NCBI RefSeq assembly: GCF_036588685.1
Contig: NC_086373.1
Location: 50,909,164-50,973,163 of the forward strand
DNA from: Mytilus trossulus
Lineage: Eukaryota; Mollusca; Bivalvia; Mytilida; Mytilidae
Direction of reading: 5' to 3'
DNA: 64,000 nucleotides
The notes beneath the pieces were generated by a model. That model was given only the letters and a program-made list of their open reading frames with translations. It ran no database searches and was not told where the DNA came from. Made by a program: the position numbers and the translations under genes. This document shows, one piece after another, positions 1 through 12,100 of the stretch (position 1 is its first letter; each line of letters starts with the position of its first letter).

Positions 1-1490
1 AATTAAAATTTTGCAGGGCTTCAAACATGAAATATTATAAATGTAACTGCTTATATATATAGACCTTATTAGTCTAATAAAATATGCTTATAGGACATGC
101 CAATGGTAGGATATGAATCTTGTATAAATTACTAAGACCAACTAAGGCTAATTTGAGGGGTGGTCAGAGGCGTCCTGATCCCGAAATCCCTGTCTTAAAA
201 TTATGAAATCCCGAGATGCAGAATTTAAAGAAATTCATATCCCAAAATCGAAAAATATATTCCCGGATCCCGTAAGGGTTAATTCCCAAATCCCGAGGTC
301 CCGAAAAAGTCCTGCCTCCCTCGGCTTATCCCTACACTTCTTTCTGTTTTTGCCAACTCACTACTTTCAATTTCAACAATAAATTTTATGTCCAATCTTT
401 GGGCATTGTGTATTCTAGTCTGCGAATTTATGCGTTCGTCTGTTTGTTCGTCTGTCCGTCTGTTCCGCTGCAGGTTAAGGTTTTTGGTCGAGGCATGATG
501 ATTAATTCATCGAGGTGGAAGGAAGAGAAGCGACACACAAAATGAGGTCTTCTCGTTTAATAGTATACATGACAACTATCATACATTGTAGTTTTGCATT
601 GCTAATGTTAAGTATATGTGAAATTTGTAGTAAATCCTCCATACTAAAGACTTTCAACATGATTTGAATGATAAGTAAGAAAAAGGCGAGACATTTGCAC
701 TCATATTCTGGTAATAAAATGTGTAAAGTGTTGACTAAAGTACATGTACCTACATTTCAATGTATTTTTGTATCAGAGTGCCGAAGGCGCATCTTTAATA
801 TTTTGAGAAGAAAAATGATATTTTGTTGAAGGGGGGAATGTGTAGGGTACATTACTCATATTTTTGCCTGAGGAAGCTGATGTTCTTTTTGGAACATGTC
901 TTACTTGTTTTCTGGTATGTTGAATGGGGTAGGTAAAAGTATTGTCAACACCAGTCCTGTGTTTTGTTTAAGACTTAATGAAACCTGTTTTTAATTGTTA
1001 TTTGTGTCTTCAGTGCACTGTCTCCTATAGGCATGAACCATTCATCTGTTTTAAGACTGTATGATTGATTGATTGATGGATCATGACTGGCTGAATGTCC
1101 AATGGCAAATATAACATGCATATTCAGGAGTTTGGGAACGATTCATGCCAATCCTGACCCAAAAAAAAGAAATATGCTTGAAGACAGAGTAAGTGTTCCC
1201 GCCCTGCATTTTAAACTTCAAATATTTCTATTTCTTGTAGAGTGAGAAAAATGTTATGAAACACCAGCAAAAAAGACTAGATTGTTATTCAGTCCTGACT
1301 TATTAAGTGTCTCTGAAGATGAAGATTAGGTATGTAATAATGAGTTTTTAACTTGATAGAGTGTTGACTTTTAAATTGTAAACGTTTAATGAGTTACTGT
1401 ACGTTAATCTCTTTATTGTATAAAAATTCAACAATTAATGTACAAGTGCATAGTATAGCCATCTTTATCTTGATATATCCAAAGGCAATA
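1..1490. other. intergenic, repeat-derived, no gene
   Basis: No open frame with recognisable protein content and no convincing exon. It contains the AATCCCGA repeat described separately, a short TCTG/TCCG-rich run near 425-465, and a purine tract (828-838) directly followed by TG (839). That last feature resembles the polypurine tract and start of a 3' LTR, but no second LTR is inside the window. Confidence 0.5.
150..320. repeat. AATCCCGA-rich dispersed repeat
   Basis: The words AATCCCGA, TCCCGAA and ATCCCGAG recur about eight times with AT-rich spacers. The pattern is a degenerate simple-sequence repeat, not coding. Confidence 0.55.
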
Positions 1491-1492
1491 TA

Positions 1493-1640
1493 TATAAGAA
1501 GATGTGGTATGGGTGCCAATGAGACAACTCTCCATCCAAGTCACAATTTATAAAAGCAAATCATTATAGGTCAAAGTATGTACTTCAACACGGAGCAAGA
1601 CTGTTATTAATGACAATAAAGAGAGTGAATAATATTCTAT
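1493..1640. repeat. dispersed mussel repeat, 'AGAAGATGTGGTATG' family
   Basis: It begins with AGAAGATGTGGTATG and continues with CCAATGAGACAACTCTCC. The same consensus recurs in either orientation near 9,960, 10,230, 13,180, 13,480, 36,385, 49,210, 51,960, 52,850 and 56,300. At least ten copies in 64 kb mark it as a very abundant dispersed element. Longer copies continue into a segment resembling ACTATAGGTCACCGTACGGC. I see no protein or tRNA-like promoter in it. Confidence 0.75.
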
Positions 1641-2319
1641 AAACAAATTAGACATCATAATTAAGATTGAAAGAAAGACAGACAGTTTCTTCATCAAATA
1701 TAATAAATTTTGGTATGATAACTAAAAATATTTGAAATTGTTTTGAATTTGTCGTTACTTCTTTCAGATCAGGCCTATCCAGAAGCAAGAAAAAGGACAA
1801 TTCATAGCACGTACATCTACAGAAAGAGACATGTTTAAAAAACAGATTTGTTTTCAATTTAAGAAAAACCTGTTAAACTTTTACTATTTCTTATCTGTAT
1901 ATTTTACATTTATATGATGATATTTTTAAAATTGCTGCACAGTATTTCTATTCAGTCCCACATAACAAAATCAGCTGAAGAAATTGATTTTTTTCATATT
2001 TGAAGGGAGTGTCTTTTTGCATTGTTGACATGGTTGATAGCAGATATATGTATTGTGGAAAACAGTCAGATGGCAACTTCAAATAATATAAAATACATTT
2101 TTATGAATGTTATATGTCATTAAATAGACATGAAAGATAGAAAATTATATAGGAACACTTTTTTTATGACCTAAATGTATTGTCAAGGTAAATTTATTAT
2201 GTGAACATATCAAATATTATCAAAAACACTGCTGGTTTGAAATAAAATTATTCTATGTAGCCTAATGTAATCATACAGATCAGTGTATTTTTTCCTAAAC
2301 AAATTTTACATATTTTTAT

Positions 2320-2870
2320 AACCAGAATAAATTTATTCTGTGTCTCAACCTTAACATAATTACTGTACTTTCAAAATAAATTTATTTTATATATATCATA
2401 ATACTTTTAATCCACATTGAATGTAGAATAAATTTATTCTGTGTCGCCACCTTAATATGATAACTGTACTTTCAGAATAAGTTTATTTTATATATTATTA
2501 TACAAGACAAAAATCACATTGAACATAGAATAAATTTATTCTGTGTCTCAACTTCACCTTACAGATTACTTTACTTTCAAAATAAATTTATTTTAAATAT
2601 TGTTATAATCATAAATGACATTTAATGTAAAATAAATTTATTCTGTGTCTCAACCTCACCGTATAGATTACTTTACTTTCAAAATAAATTTATTTTAAAT
2701 ATTGTTATAATCATAAATGACATTAAATGTAGAATAAATTTATTCTATGATTTTCTCGAACTGATAATAGATATTAAGGCTCTATATAATAATTTTATTT
2801 TATAAATGATTATATACAGAAAGCACCATGCATTTAGAATAAATGTATTCTAAGATGTATAATTTACGGA
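2320..2870. repeat. tandem array, ~100-bp unit with AATAAATTTATT palindromes
   Basis: Five to six units of about 100 bp, starting near 2,330, 2,429, 2,529, 2,632, 2,733 and 2,839. Each begins with AATAAATTTATTCTGTGTC or a variant and carries a second AATAAATTTATTTTA palindrome about 50 bp later. The 2,529 and 2,632 units are nearly identical; the outer units are decayed. Further isolated copies of the palindrome lie on both sides (2,190-3,010). Confidence 0.8.
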
Positions 2871-3237
2871 GAGTTGAATGAAAATGGACAGGTAAAGTGT
2901 AGAGTTCAGTATAAATTTATTTTGAAATGTATCAAATAAATACTAATATAACAGATTTGTCTTTGTTTTTCCTGATTTTTTCTCAAATACATGGGTTATA
3001 GAATAAATTTATTACGTTCTGGTCCTATTTTGGCCTCTACGATTGCACTTGTCAGAAATTAGAGTGAAAAAAGAGGAAAATTCAGTGGTTTTTTCCTTTT
3101 TTATTCTGCTCTCTGTTGTATGCAGTGTTTTATTTCTTTAAAGGTAGTCCTATTACATAATGAAGTATTTGAAAGTATATTTTCAAATGCACTTGTAACT
3201 TCAGATATAAATTAAAAACCAATTGTTCAGAGAACAA

Positions 3238-4130
3238 TTGTAGGTCTTTCCACTAGAAAAGATCTATTTTGATATTGAAATATTAAAAATCAGTTTAAAA
3301 TGTTAGTGGCTGTATGATGTATTTATATGAATTTAAAGCAAAGGTCAAAATCTAGAACGTCATATTAACCTATGACCTTGACCTCAATTTCAAGTTCACA
3401 AACCAAGGACCTTAAATCAAAAGACCCAAGGTCTTTAATATGTTTGGTTTATTAGTAATATCACTTTACGCGTAATTCTAAATGTAAGATGGGCAAAAAC
3501 TCCTATTTATTGTCTGCGCACCCTTTCAATCAAAATATACAAGTAAGGACATGTCGCAACTAACAATTTATGAAAAATTATTTGTCCATATGTCATAAGG
3601 TATTTGAAAATAAATGAAAATAAGCCAAAATCAAAATTTAGAATATGACGTTGACCTTTGACCTTGACCTCATTTTTATTATTTTCGACCAAGGACCCCA
3701 AATCTAAAGACCCTATGTCTTTATCACTTATGGTTTACCATTTAGAAATGCATATCACTTAATTTAAGGGAAAAGGGGGAATAACTCTCATATGGAATCT
3801 CCGTAAAGCTTCGGTCCAAATGAATATCCTAATCCTGAAGATGTAACGAGCAATTTGGTAAAATAAATTTGTCGTAATCTTTAATGGTTGCGAAGGAGTA
3901 GTGGCCACAAGAAAAATAGTGTTTGGGGAGATAACTCTTACAACGTAAAGTATTTTGTTACACAGTTGTAAATTTTTAAAGCGTATAAACTATATGATAC
4001 CATATTCCAAATATCTAAGCGACATCTTTTGAAACATCAATAATACGCAAGAAAAAAAAATAAAAAAATAATAATAATAATAATCAGAACAAATTCAATA
4101 GGTCTTTCCACGGAAAGGTGGAAAGACCTA
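3238..4130. repeat. degenerate repeat bounded by TAGGTCTTTCCAC motifs
   Basis: The motif TAGGTCTTTCCAC occurs at about 3,239 and again at 4,099, where it forms a perfect 13-bp stem with 4,118-4,130 around a 6-nt loop. Between them are degenerate copies of GACCTTTGACCTTGACCTCA (3,370-3,400 and 3,650-3,680) and an A/ATA-rich run (4,050-4,083). It is likely a non-autonomous element; the class is not clear. A sister hairpin is at 60,551-60,582. Confidence 0.5.
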
Positions 4131-4509
4131 ATTACGTAGCTTTACAAATTTCAGGTATGGTGATTGCTACTTCCTCCGTTTGTTTTTATCTAGTTTTACC
4201 GCAAAGGAACGATAAGTCTAGAAACATTCCGAAAAAATCTAACTCTTGTGTTTGCATATTTGGACACACCCTCACATTACAATCATTCGAACCGATTGAA
4301 TCCAGACTCTACATATGCATATGGATAATTGAGACTAGATTTATCATCACACAAAATACTTAACCTACACGCCATCTATGGGCAGACAATTCAGAAGAAA
4401 ACAATTTCATTCCAATTCATAAAATCAACCGAATGTTATATACATCTTTTTGTTCCCGTTCTCATACTTGAGTCTGCCTCATCTAAACGTTGTGAAACTT
4501 TGACACACT

Positions 4510-4950
4510 GCTTATTACCAAATACAGATCAAGACTAAATTTTGGTGGTGTCACTTTTACAGTTCTAGAGTAATGTCTCTTTACAAATCATAAAATGGAA
4601 AATTGCCGAAAGATTTTTTTTTCCCTTTTTTTAGTTAGTTTTTCTCAACCAAATTTTACGAAACTTATGCATAATGCTAGTTTCCACAAAAAAACAAATC
4701 AAGTTTGAATTTTGGTGGCATTTACTATTCTAGAATAATGCCCCTTTAAAAATGGGAATATTGCTGAATTTTTCGTTTCTGTTCTCTAACTGAAGTATAA
4801 TTCAACTAAATATTATAAAACTTATAAAAAAATGTTTTGCTACCACAAAAACAGATCAGGTACAAAATTAAGGCATGCATCATCACTTTTACAGTTCTTG
4901 AGTTATGGCCCTTTATAATGTTATATGCAAGCAGGGGCATCATACGGTCC
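4510..4950. repeat. degenerate tandem repeat, ~160-170 bp unit
   Basis: Two to three diverged units share the order: AACCAAATTTTACGAAACTTATG, a short A-rich run, AAGTTTGAATTTTGGTGG, TTTACTATTCTAGAATAATGCCCC. The same family recurs at 20,760-21,370. No coding potential. Confidence 0.6.
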
Positions 4951-5714
4951 AACTGACACATTCCACTTTTTTCTTAAACCAACATAACCAGGGCAACACT
5001 TTTTTACAGGCTACCTCCTCGACGGATTTTATACAATTTAAAACATTTTTTTTTATAAGTTAATTATGATAAAAGACTTTTATGATCATTTGAGATCGTT
5101 CGCTAGTCTCAAAAGGGAAATGATTTACAAAAGTTAAGTGTGTACATAAATGGAATCCCTCGCAGTTGCAAAAAATAATTTTAAAATGTCATTTACTTGG
5201 AATGCGTTGCACTATATGATTTATGGCCCATATACTATTACTATAAATCTATAATGATATGAACATCTCGCTATCATGCATTGCAAACAAAATCCAACTT
5301 TTGTCAAGTTAATTAGTAGATACTTGCATCGCCAACACTTCCTATCATTAAAACATTTCGGAATCCCTGGTGTAACGAAACTTTGAATTATTTGTGAATT
5401 TTATATAGATCTAGAGGCACATGGTTTACATGGAACAAATAATGAATACATAGAAAGCATACCGGTCTATGGGGGGTCTGGATGGAGTTTACAGATAAGG
5501 GTATATTGGGCACAAAGTACAGAATAAAAGCCAACAAATATAAAGTGGAAAGAAAAATAGAACAAAACCCAAGTGAAAAATAGAGAATAACGGGGTACTT
5601 AAAACTGACAAATAACAGAGAATGATCAACAAAAGATGTAAAAAATAGAAAAATAGCATGAATATTAAAGAATAAATTAGAAGCTGACGACCCCTATCCG
5701 GACCCTCAGGATCA

Positions 5715-5723
5715 TATATAAAG
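5715..5723 (+). promoter_or_regulatory. TATA box of the lectin gene
   Basis: TATATAAAG lies 132 bp before the ATG. The same word sits at the mirrored position of the other arm inside well-conserved flanks. Transcription would be expected to start about 30 bp downstream, near the TCATTC at 5,740, giving a 5' UTR of roughly 110 nt. The start site itself is inferred. Confidence 0.65.
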
Positions 5724-5854
5724 AGAAGAGCGATCGAATCATTCAATATATTCAGAGGTACATGTCATGTTTCAATATTTATCTGCATACACGTTGCACA
5801 TATTTTCAATTGTGCTTGACTTATATAGCTAGCTCACTATAATTGATTTCTAGA

Positions 5855-6152
5855 ATGAACCTTCATTTTTCTCTTATGATAACCAGCTTGTTCGTGTTGG
5901 TATGGGCGGATGGAAATAAAATAAAAGGAACAAAATTTGCTATTGAAAGCGGCGAACGGATCGTTTATAATAGTTCATACACTACAGATAAGTTTGTTGA
6001 AACGAAAGGGATGTGTGCAATGATGTGCACGTTAGATGAGAAATGCTGTGCAGCATGTTATAATGACGAAACTTCCATTTGTCGACTGGATACATCTGAG
6101 CACTGTTGTGTTGATACCGAGGTTGTTGACGGATGGGAAGGTTTGAAAAGAG
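5855..6152 (+). CDS. lectin exon 1: signal peptide and PAN-like module
   Basis: Codes residues 1-99 plus the first base of codon 100. Donor AAAAGAG|GTAATA. An unrelated LINE fragment begins only 12 bp into the intron, and readthrough would add a short missense tail before a stop. Confidence 0.85.
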
Positions 6153-9100
6153 GTAATATTATAATAACTTTATTACAAAAAACATGAAACCCTTACGGGT
6201 TTAAATGCAAACATAGTACATTGTAAACACAAGTGACAAGAAACATAACTATATATGATAAATGTTTTTAAAAAGTGAAGTTGATATTAATAACATATAT
6301 ATATATATAATAATTGACCAATGTGGACCTTATTTTCGCAATTCCATAGATTGCTTTATATAGTCTACAACACTAGACAAAATATCTTTATTGGGATCTA
6401 GAATAGTTTTAAGTTTAGAGTTTGAGTCAAGCTTGTTAAAATTAGGATAATGGGTTTTAATTGCATTTATAAGGGAATGTCTTACATTACTGTTAATTTG
6501 GCAATGAAGGAAAAAGTGTTCCTCATCATCTAAAATTTTACAAACTTTGCACAGTCTGTGTTCTCTTTGATTTTTTTTATAACGTCCTAATTCAATTTCC
6601 AAATTATGATCACTTACACGTAATTTTGTTAAAAGCTGACGACTATTAAAATTGTTTAGATTGTGCAGGTAGTCCTCAAATTTAATTTCATTTTTAAGTT
6701 TACTATAAAGATAAAGTTTTGAACTGTTATCAATATTTGAAAGTTTTTGAAGAGTGATGTTGTTATACTCTTCCTTCACTATACGTTTAAAAGTTTTTTT
6801 GAGTGAATTTTTTATAAGTTTAAAAGGTTTATCAAAATCAACATATTGTTCAAAAGCTTATATAACAAGAGGGTTTATTTCATGGCAGTTTATTCTACAA
6901 AAATATAATAAAACTTGAGTTTTAATAAAAGAGTCAAGTGGAAATCGTCCTAACTCAGACTTTGCAGCTATATTACATGAGGGTTTTTTTTAATTTCAAG
7001 AACAGTTTTACAAAATTTATGATGCACTTTCTCAAAACTGAATCTATCTGTCAATAATAAGATCACATATGTTTTAAAATAATTCGTAGCCGTAGGCCAG
7101 TTTTACTTTTTGTTGAAAGGAAGAGGGCAAAGAAAGGGTTTATTTTATTCACAGCCCCCCTCCTGATAACAAAAATGGACCGACAAGCTGATATTATCCC
7201 GGCCATGCACTTACTTACACATGCTCCAACCAAAAACCCCAAAACCATAAGGTTTTTTTCATTTGTTTTTTTCCCACCAATAGAATCTATTTGTTATTAA
7301 ATCAATTTATTTTTCTGAACTTGGTTACAGAAACTTCAAGGTGGTACACTACACTACAGGGAGATAACTCTATATAAAAATAATCAACGTAACGTTTTAA
7401 TTACGTTCTCAGACTTTGAAGGAATTGTTGAGCTTCTGAATGATCAATTCCGAAAAATATGTGGTTCAAGTTTTTTAGACTTTTGTATGAGTATGATATC
7501 TAAAAGGGTGATGTCTTACGCAATCCTTGTTTCAACATTCTTCGTATTAGACCTTTTCAACATCTGATTCTCTCGACACCGACTAATAACACTTACAGTT
7601 TACAGGTTAAATGGAGGGGTAGTCTCAAAGTAAAATTAAAAACCCATCATGATTATCATAACGTATACATTTTCGATTTGGCTGTTTTATACTGTATTGA
7701 CTTTATAGCTACAGAAGATATGCCAAACACAAATGAAATAATTTTATACTTAATTTTTCTCTGACAAAATTAGACTAGTAAATCTCTGTCGAATGTTTTA
7801 TGCGCCTGAAACAAGTCATAAATTAGTTTGTACGCCTTTTGCACGGTGGAACTTTAAGTTAATGGTGTGATATTTTGACATTATGCTCAACGTATAAAAA
7901 GATGAAATATGATTTAAAGCCTATCTTTTTCTACATACTAAATAAAAAATAAAAAATACCTGTCGTTTAAAATCTTTTGGAAAGTTGAATTATTGCCAAT
8001 AAAATAAATTTCAAGCATTAAAATCAGTATAGAGATCAATACTATTAGTTACATAGTGTGTTAGTGACCTAATATGATATATACAGGGTCAGTAAATTCC
8101 ATATGGGATGAGAGCAACATATTAGGTCACTAGCACACTATGTAACGAATTTATCTTACCGACTATCTTTATTTGTTGAATTAAGACTAAAATTGTCTTA
8201 TTTGCTATCATAACACATCTCCTTATTTCTGTATTAAAGTGTTCATGTGTTCAATTTTAAGAACCTTCATCAATTGATCTGCACTAACAAAAAATATCCT
8301 GCATTTAAAACGATAAATATCTATAATAAACAACCTTGATATAACAATATTAAACAGAAGTAGGGAGGGAGGCGGGACTTATTTCAATACACGGTTAGTA
8401 GTGAACTTCTAGGCCAAGTTAATAATAGATAGAGATAATTGTAAGCAGCAAGAATGTTCAATAAAGAAAAATCTACAAACACATCACCAACACCAAAACA
8501 CAGTTTTCGTCATGAATCCATCTGTATCCTTTGTTTAATATGCACATAGACCAAGGTGAGCGACACCGGCTCTTTAGAGCCTCTAGTTTGTTCTTTTTTG
8601 TTCTTTTATTTTCTTCTTTTTTTTTCATTTAGACATTACGGATTCGCCATGTCCTGGTTGTATGAGCTACGGATCGTCGTATTACAAAATTATCGAGGAT
8701 TATAAACCATGGGATGACGCCAAGGTAAGCCCAGTAGTATGTATGGAGTGGAAATCTTTGAAATTTTCAATGCTTAGAAGTTGAACTAGTTTGATCGGCG
8801 ATGGGAGCCTATGCTAGTTAGTATTAAAAACATTACCTCTTTTTGCATTGTTATACAAGAAGGATTCAATATAAGGCATCATCAATGGTTTTCAAACTTT
8901 GCGGCCATCTACCTATCTGAAGAAACAAAGATAAATTTGTAGTTCGTTTGAATTCTTTATTAGGTAATTGTAAATACAGCCAGTGATGCGTTTTATATGA
9001 TGTTGGTATTTGTCTTGTAATATGACAATCTTCTTTTACAGTATTCCTGAACATAGTTTGGTAATATTTGTTGTGTGGTTCACTTAGAACGCGACAAAAC

Positions 9101-12100
9101 TTAATGTCATTACTCTTTGTATTTACTAATCATATCATATACATTTACAACCGGTACGTGATGATAAATGGGGAAACAATTCTTCACTAGAGACCAACAT
9201 GATGTAGAAGCTAACAAATCAAGGTCACCGTATGGTCCTCAACGACGAGAAAAGCCCATACAGTATAATATTGCATAGTAAACTATAAAAGGTCCAGACA
9301 TGACAAACGTATAACAATTAGAATGTGAAAACTGACAGCCTGATATAGCTACAAACGACAACAACTGAACTACAGGCTCCTGAACAAGAACAGGCCCATA
9401 AAGAATACGGTAGTGTTAAACAATATCTGCGAGGACTCCCTCCCTTTATCCTTGGACAGCGGTGTAAATTATAAGCGAGTGACTTTTTACAAAAGCCTCT
9501 TAATTTTAAGAACTTTAATGCACCATCAAACACACGGTTGTATTATATATCATTGGAAAACTAATTATGTGTACTAAGTTTTGCTGTTTTGCCGCGGCGC
9601 AAATAAATATAACTGCAATATCTGTTAAATCGAGATCAAAGGCCAAGAAAAAACATTTTAAATTTTTATATAACCAAATAGCGTACCATTTCTGGTTCTT
9701 TTATGATGACAGTTTCCAAAATATCATATGAACATTATACAAAAGAATATAAAAATTTCAAACCACACTAAAATTAAACCATATTGATATAATCTGTCTT
9801 TTATCCTTATATATTTTCCCGCCAACAGACAAGCTGTGAATGCTTAGGAGGTAAACTGCTTGAAGCTGAAACGCCACAGGAAAACAATTTCATTAAAACT
9901 GAACTTCGGACGAGGGCTACAGGAGGTAAGTATGGTCAACATACCTGTGTACGATATGAAAATAAGAAGATGTGGTATTATTACTAATGAGACCACTTTC
10001 CTTCCTTAGACAAATGACGCAGATGCAAGAATACCGGGGTAAACATACGGCCTCAAATTAAAGTGATAGAACCACTAATTCGGTCCCGTTAAAAAAACAT
10101 ACGTTAGTTTTCCCGTTGAATGGTTTAACACTAGTAATTGTGGAGCCCTTTATAGCTTGTTGTTCGGTGTGAGCCATGGCTCCGTATTGAAGGCCGTACA
10201 TTGACCTAAATTGATTTGCCTTTTTAAATTGTTATTTGGATGGAGAGTTGTCTCATTGGCACTCACACCAAATCTTCCTATATCTATACAGAAAAGAAGT
10301 ACCTATTTTGAACAAAATGGTTCCTACGCATAGACGTTACTTTACATTTAAGTAAAATATTTGAGTACTTTTGGTACCAGATGAAATATTTTTCTTTTTT
10401 CTTTTGAAATGTAAAAAGATATAAAATATATGAAATTAAGTTAAGAGCGCAGATTTGTCTTGTTGCACGGACAGGAAATGTTTATGTACTAATAAACTTA
10501 TGGAAACGTTGTGCTTTATTACAGATTTCTATTGAACTGATATATATATATATATACAACTCGTCTAAACATCAACACAACAATGTTAGATCTGTTCGCA
10601 AATTTTTTGCTCTTCCCTCGCCGGGATTCGAACCCATGCTACTGTGATATCGTGGCACCAAATCGCCTGCACTGCAGCCGTCCCGCTAGATCACACGACC
10701 ACCTGGGCTCTACAATAATAAAGCTTTGTTACCTTTCCTCGTCAGTTTTACTCTAGCGTCGTACTTCAGTACATGATAGTGACGTTACGCACGATACTGG
10801 TGTCACCAAACGTAACGTCGAATTACGACATTTTCTACATGGAAAAATGAAACGTTGAAAAACGACGGCATTTAAAGACTGAATTTGATGTTTTTTAATT
10901 CGATTGTATGTTTGTTTTGTTTATTTCCCTTTCAGTTTACGTTAATTGTTTCTTAAGTTTGTCTTTTTTTAATGTTTGTTTGTTTACTTTTTAAGAAATA
11001 TACAAAATATAAGAGCAATTCAAAGACAAAATAACTCGTTCAATTTTATTCCGAATAGTCTGTTATAAACTGCTTTGCTCTGCCAGTCCAATTATTTCTT
11101 CGTGAATGGCGAAGGACAAATCAATTACGGAGTCCGTCAAAATATCATTTGTTACATATAAGACAGATTTGACACTCACAATTACATTTTTACGTTTAAT
11201 TAAACTGTACGATAATATCAGATTATTACAAGGCATTTTTTATATCGCATGTATTATCAGCCCTAGGTTCAATATCAGCCCAATAGCCGCATGGCTCTAG
11301 GGCTGATATTGACCGAGGGCTGATAATACATGCGATATGAAAAATGACATGTTATGATCTTTTCATCATATGCTTCAACAGTAGAGAAAAATAACAGATT
11401 CATATATTGATCCTTTTACGTGGTTCCCGAAAAGAAGTTGAAAGAGTAAAAAGTTCACGGACGTCGGACCTAAAATTTGATACATTCAATATGAAATCTT
11501 TCTATCATATGCCTTAACAGAGAGAGAAAAAAACCCACATTTTTATATGGACGAATCGACAAAAAAAATATAATTCAACAATATACATAATGAACATTGT
11601 TTGGAAACGTCAACTTTTTTAAAGTAACTTTCTAAATTATGTTTCAGAAAAACTTGAAAAATGCATTTATTTAATTATTTTTTTTAATTTAATTTAATTA
11701 TTTTACACAATATGCTTTCCAGTATTCAAATAATTGTTTTGTGCACTACTTTGTAATGTTTTTCACTGAAAACGTAGCATTGAGGTGTATTTTCCGGAAT
11801 TTGCCGAGTATCACCGGAATGCCATGTGATAACGTTACGGAAAGGCATGTGATAACAATCGAAGCATGTGATAAACTTTTCATATCAGCCCGCTAAGCAC
11901 CAATTCGAAAAATATGGAAAATACTTTAATTTAATGCTATTATCATACGGTAAAAATCATATGTAATTTAGTCTAAGTATATGATAAAGGTCCTGTTTTT
12001 CTGTAATATAATCCACGAATAACGGTAGGCTATTTTTACAGATCAGCTAAATTATCTATAGTAAAGGATCCTACAAATTAATGTAAGATACAGTCACAGA

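Larger units (their letters stand above)
7058..8632. other. remainder of lectin intron 1
   Basis: 7,060-7,260 aligns with the reverse complement of ~34,730-34,890 in the right arm. It otherwise holds the foldback at 8,048 and a repeat tail at 8,405-8,589. No exon seen. Confidence 0.5.

Noticed and set aside
5489..5746. 85-codon hydrophobic minus-strand frame upstream of the lectin gene
   Set aside because: It covers the promoter region; hydrophobicity comes from A/T-rich DNA, and the mirrored region has no matching frame on the equivalent strand.
10600..10720. tRNA gene on the minus strand (box A and GGTTCGAATCC)
   Set aside because: The cloverleaf is imperfect, the same tRNA-like part recurs at 39,320-39,420 inside a larger element with a target duplication, and an AT tail follows. 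It is a SINE-like copy, not a functional tRNA.
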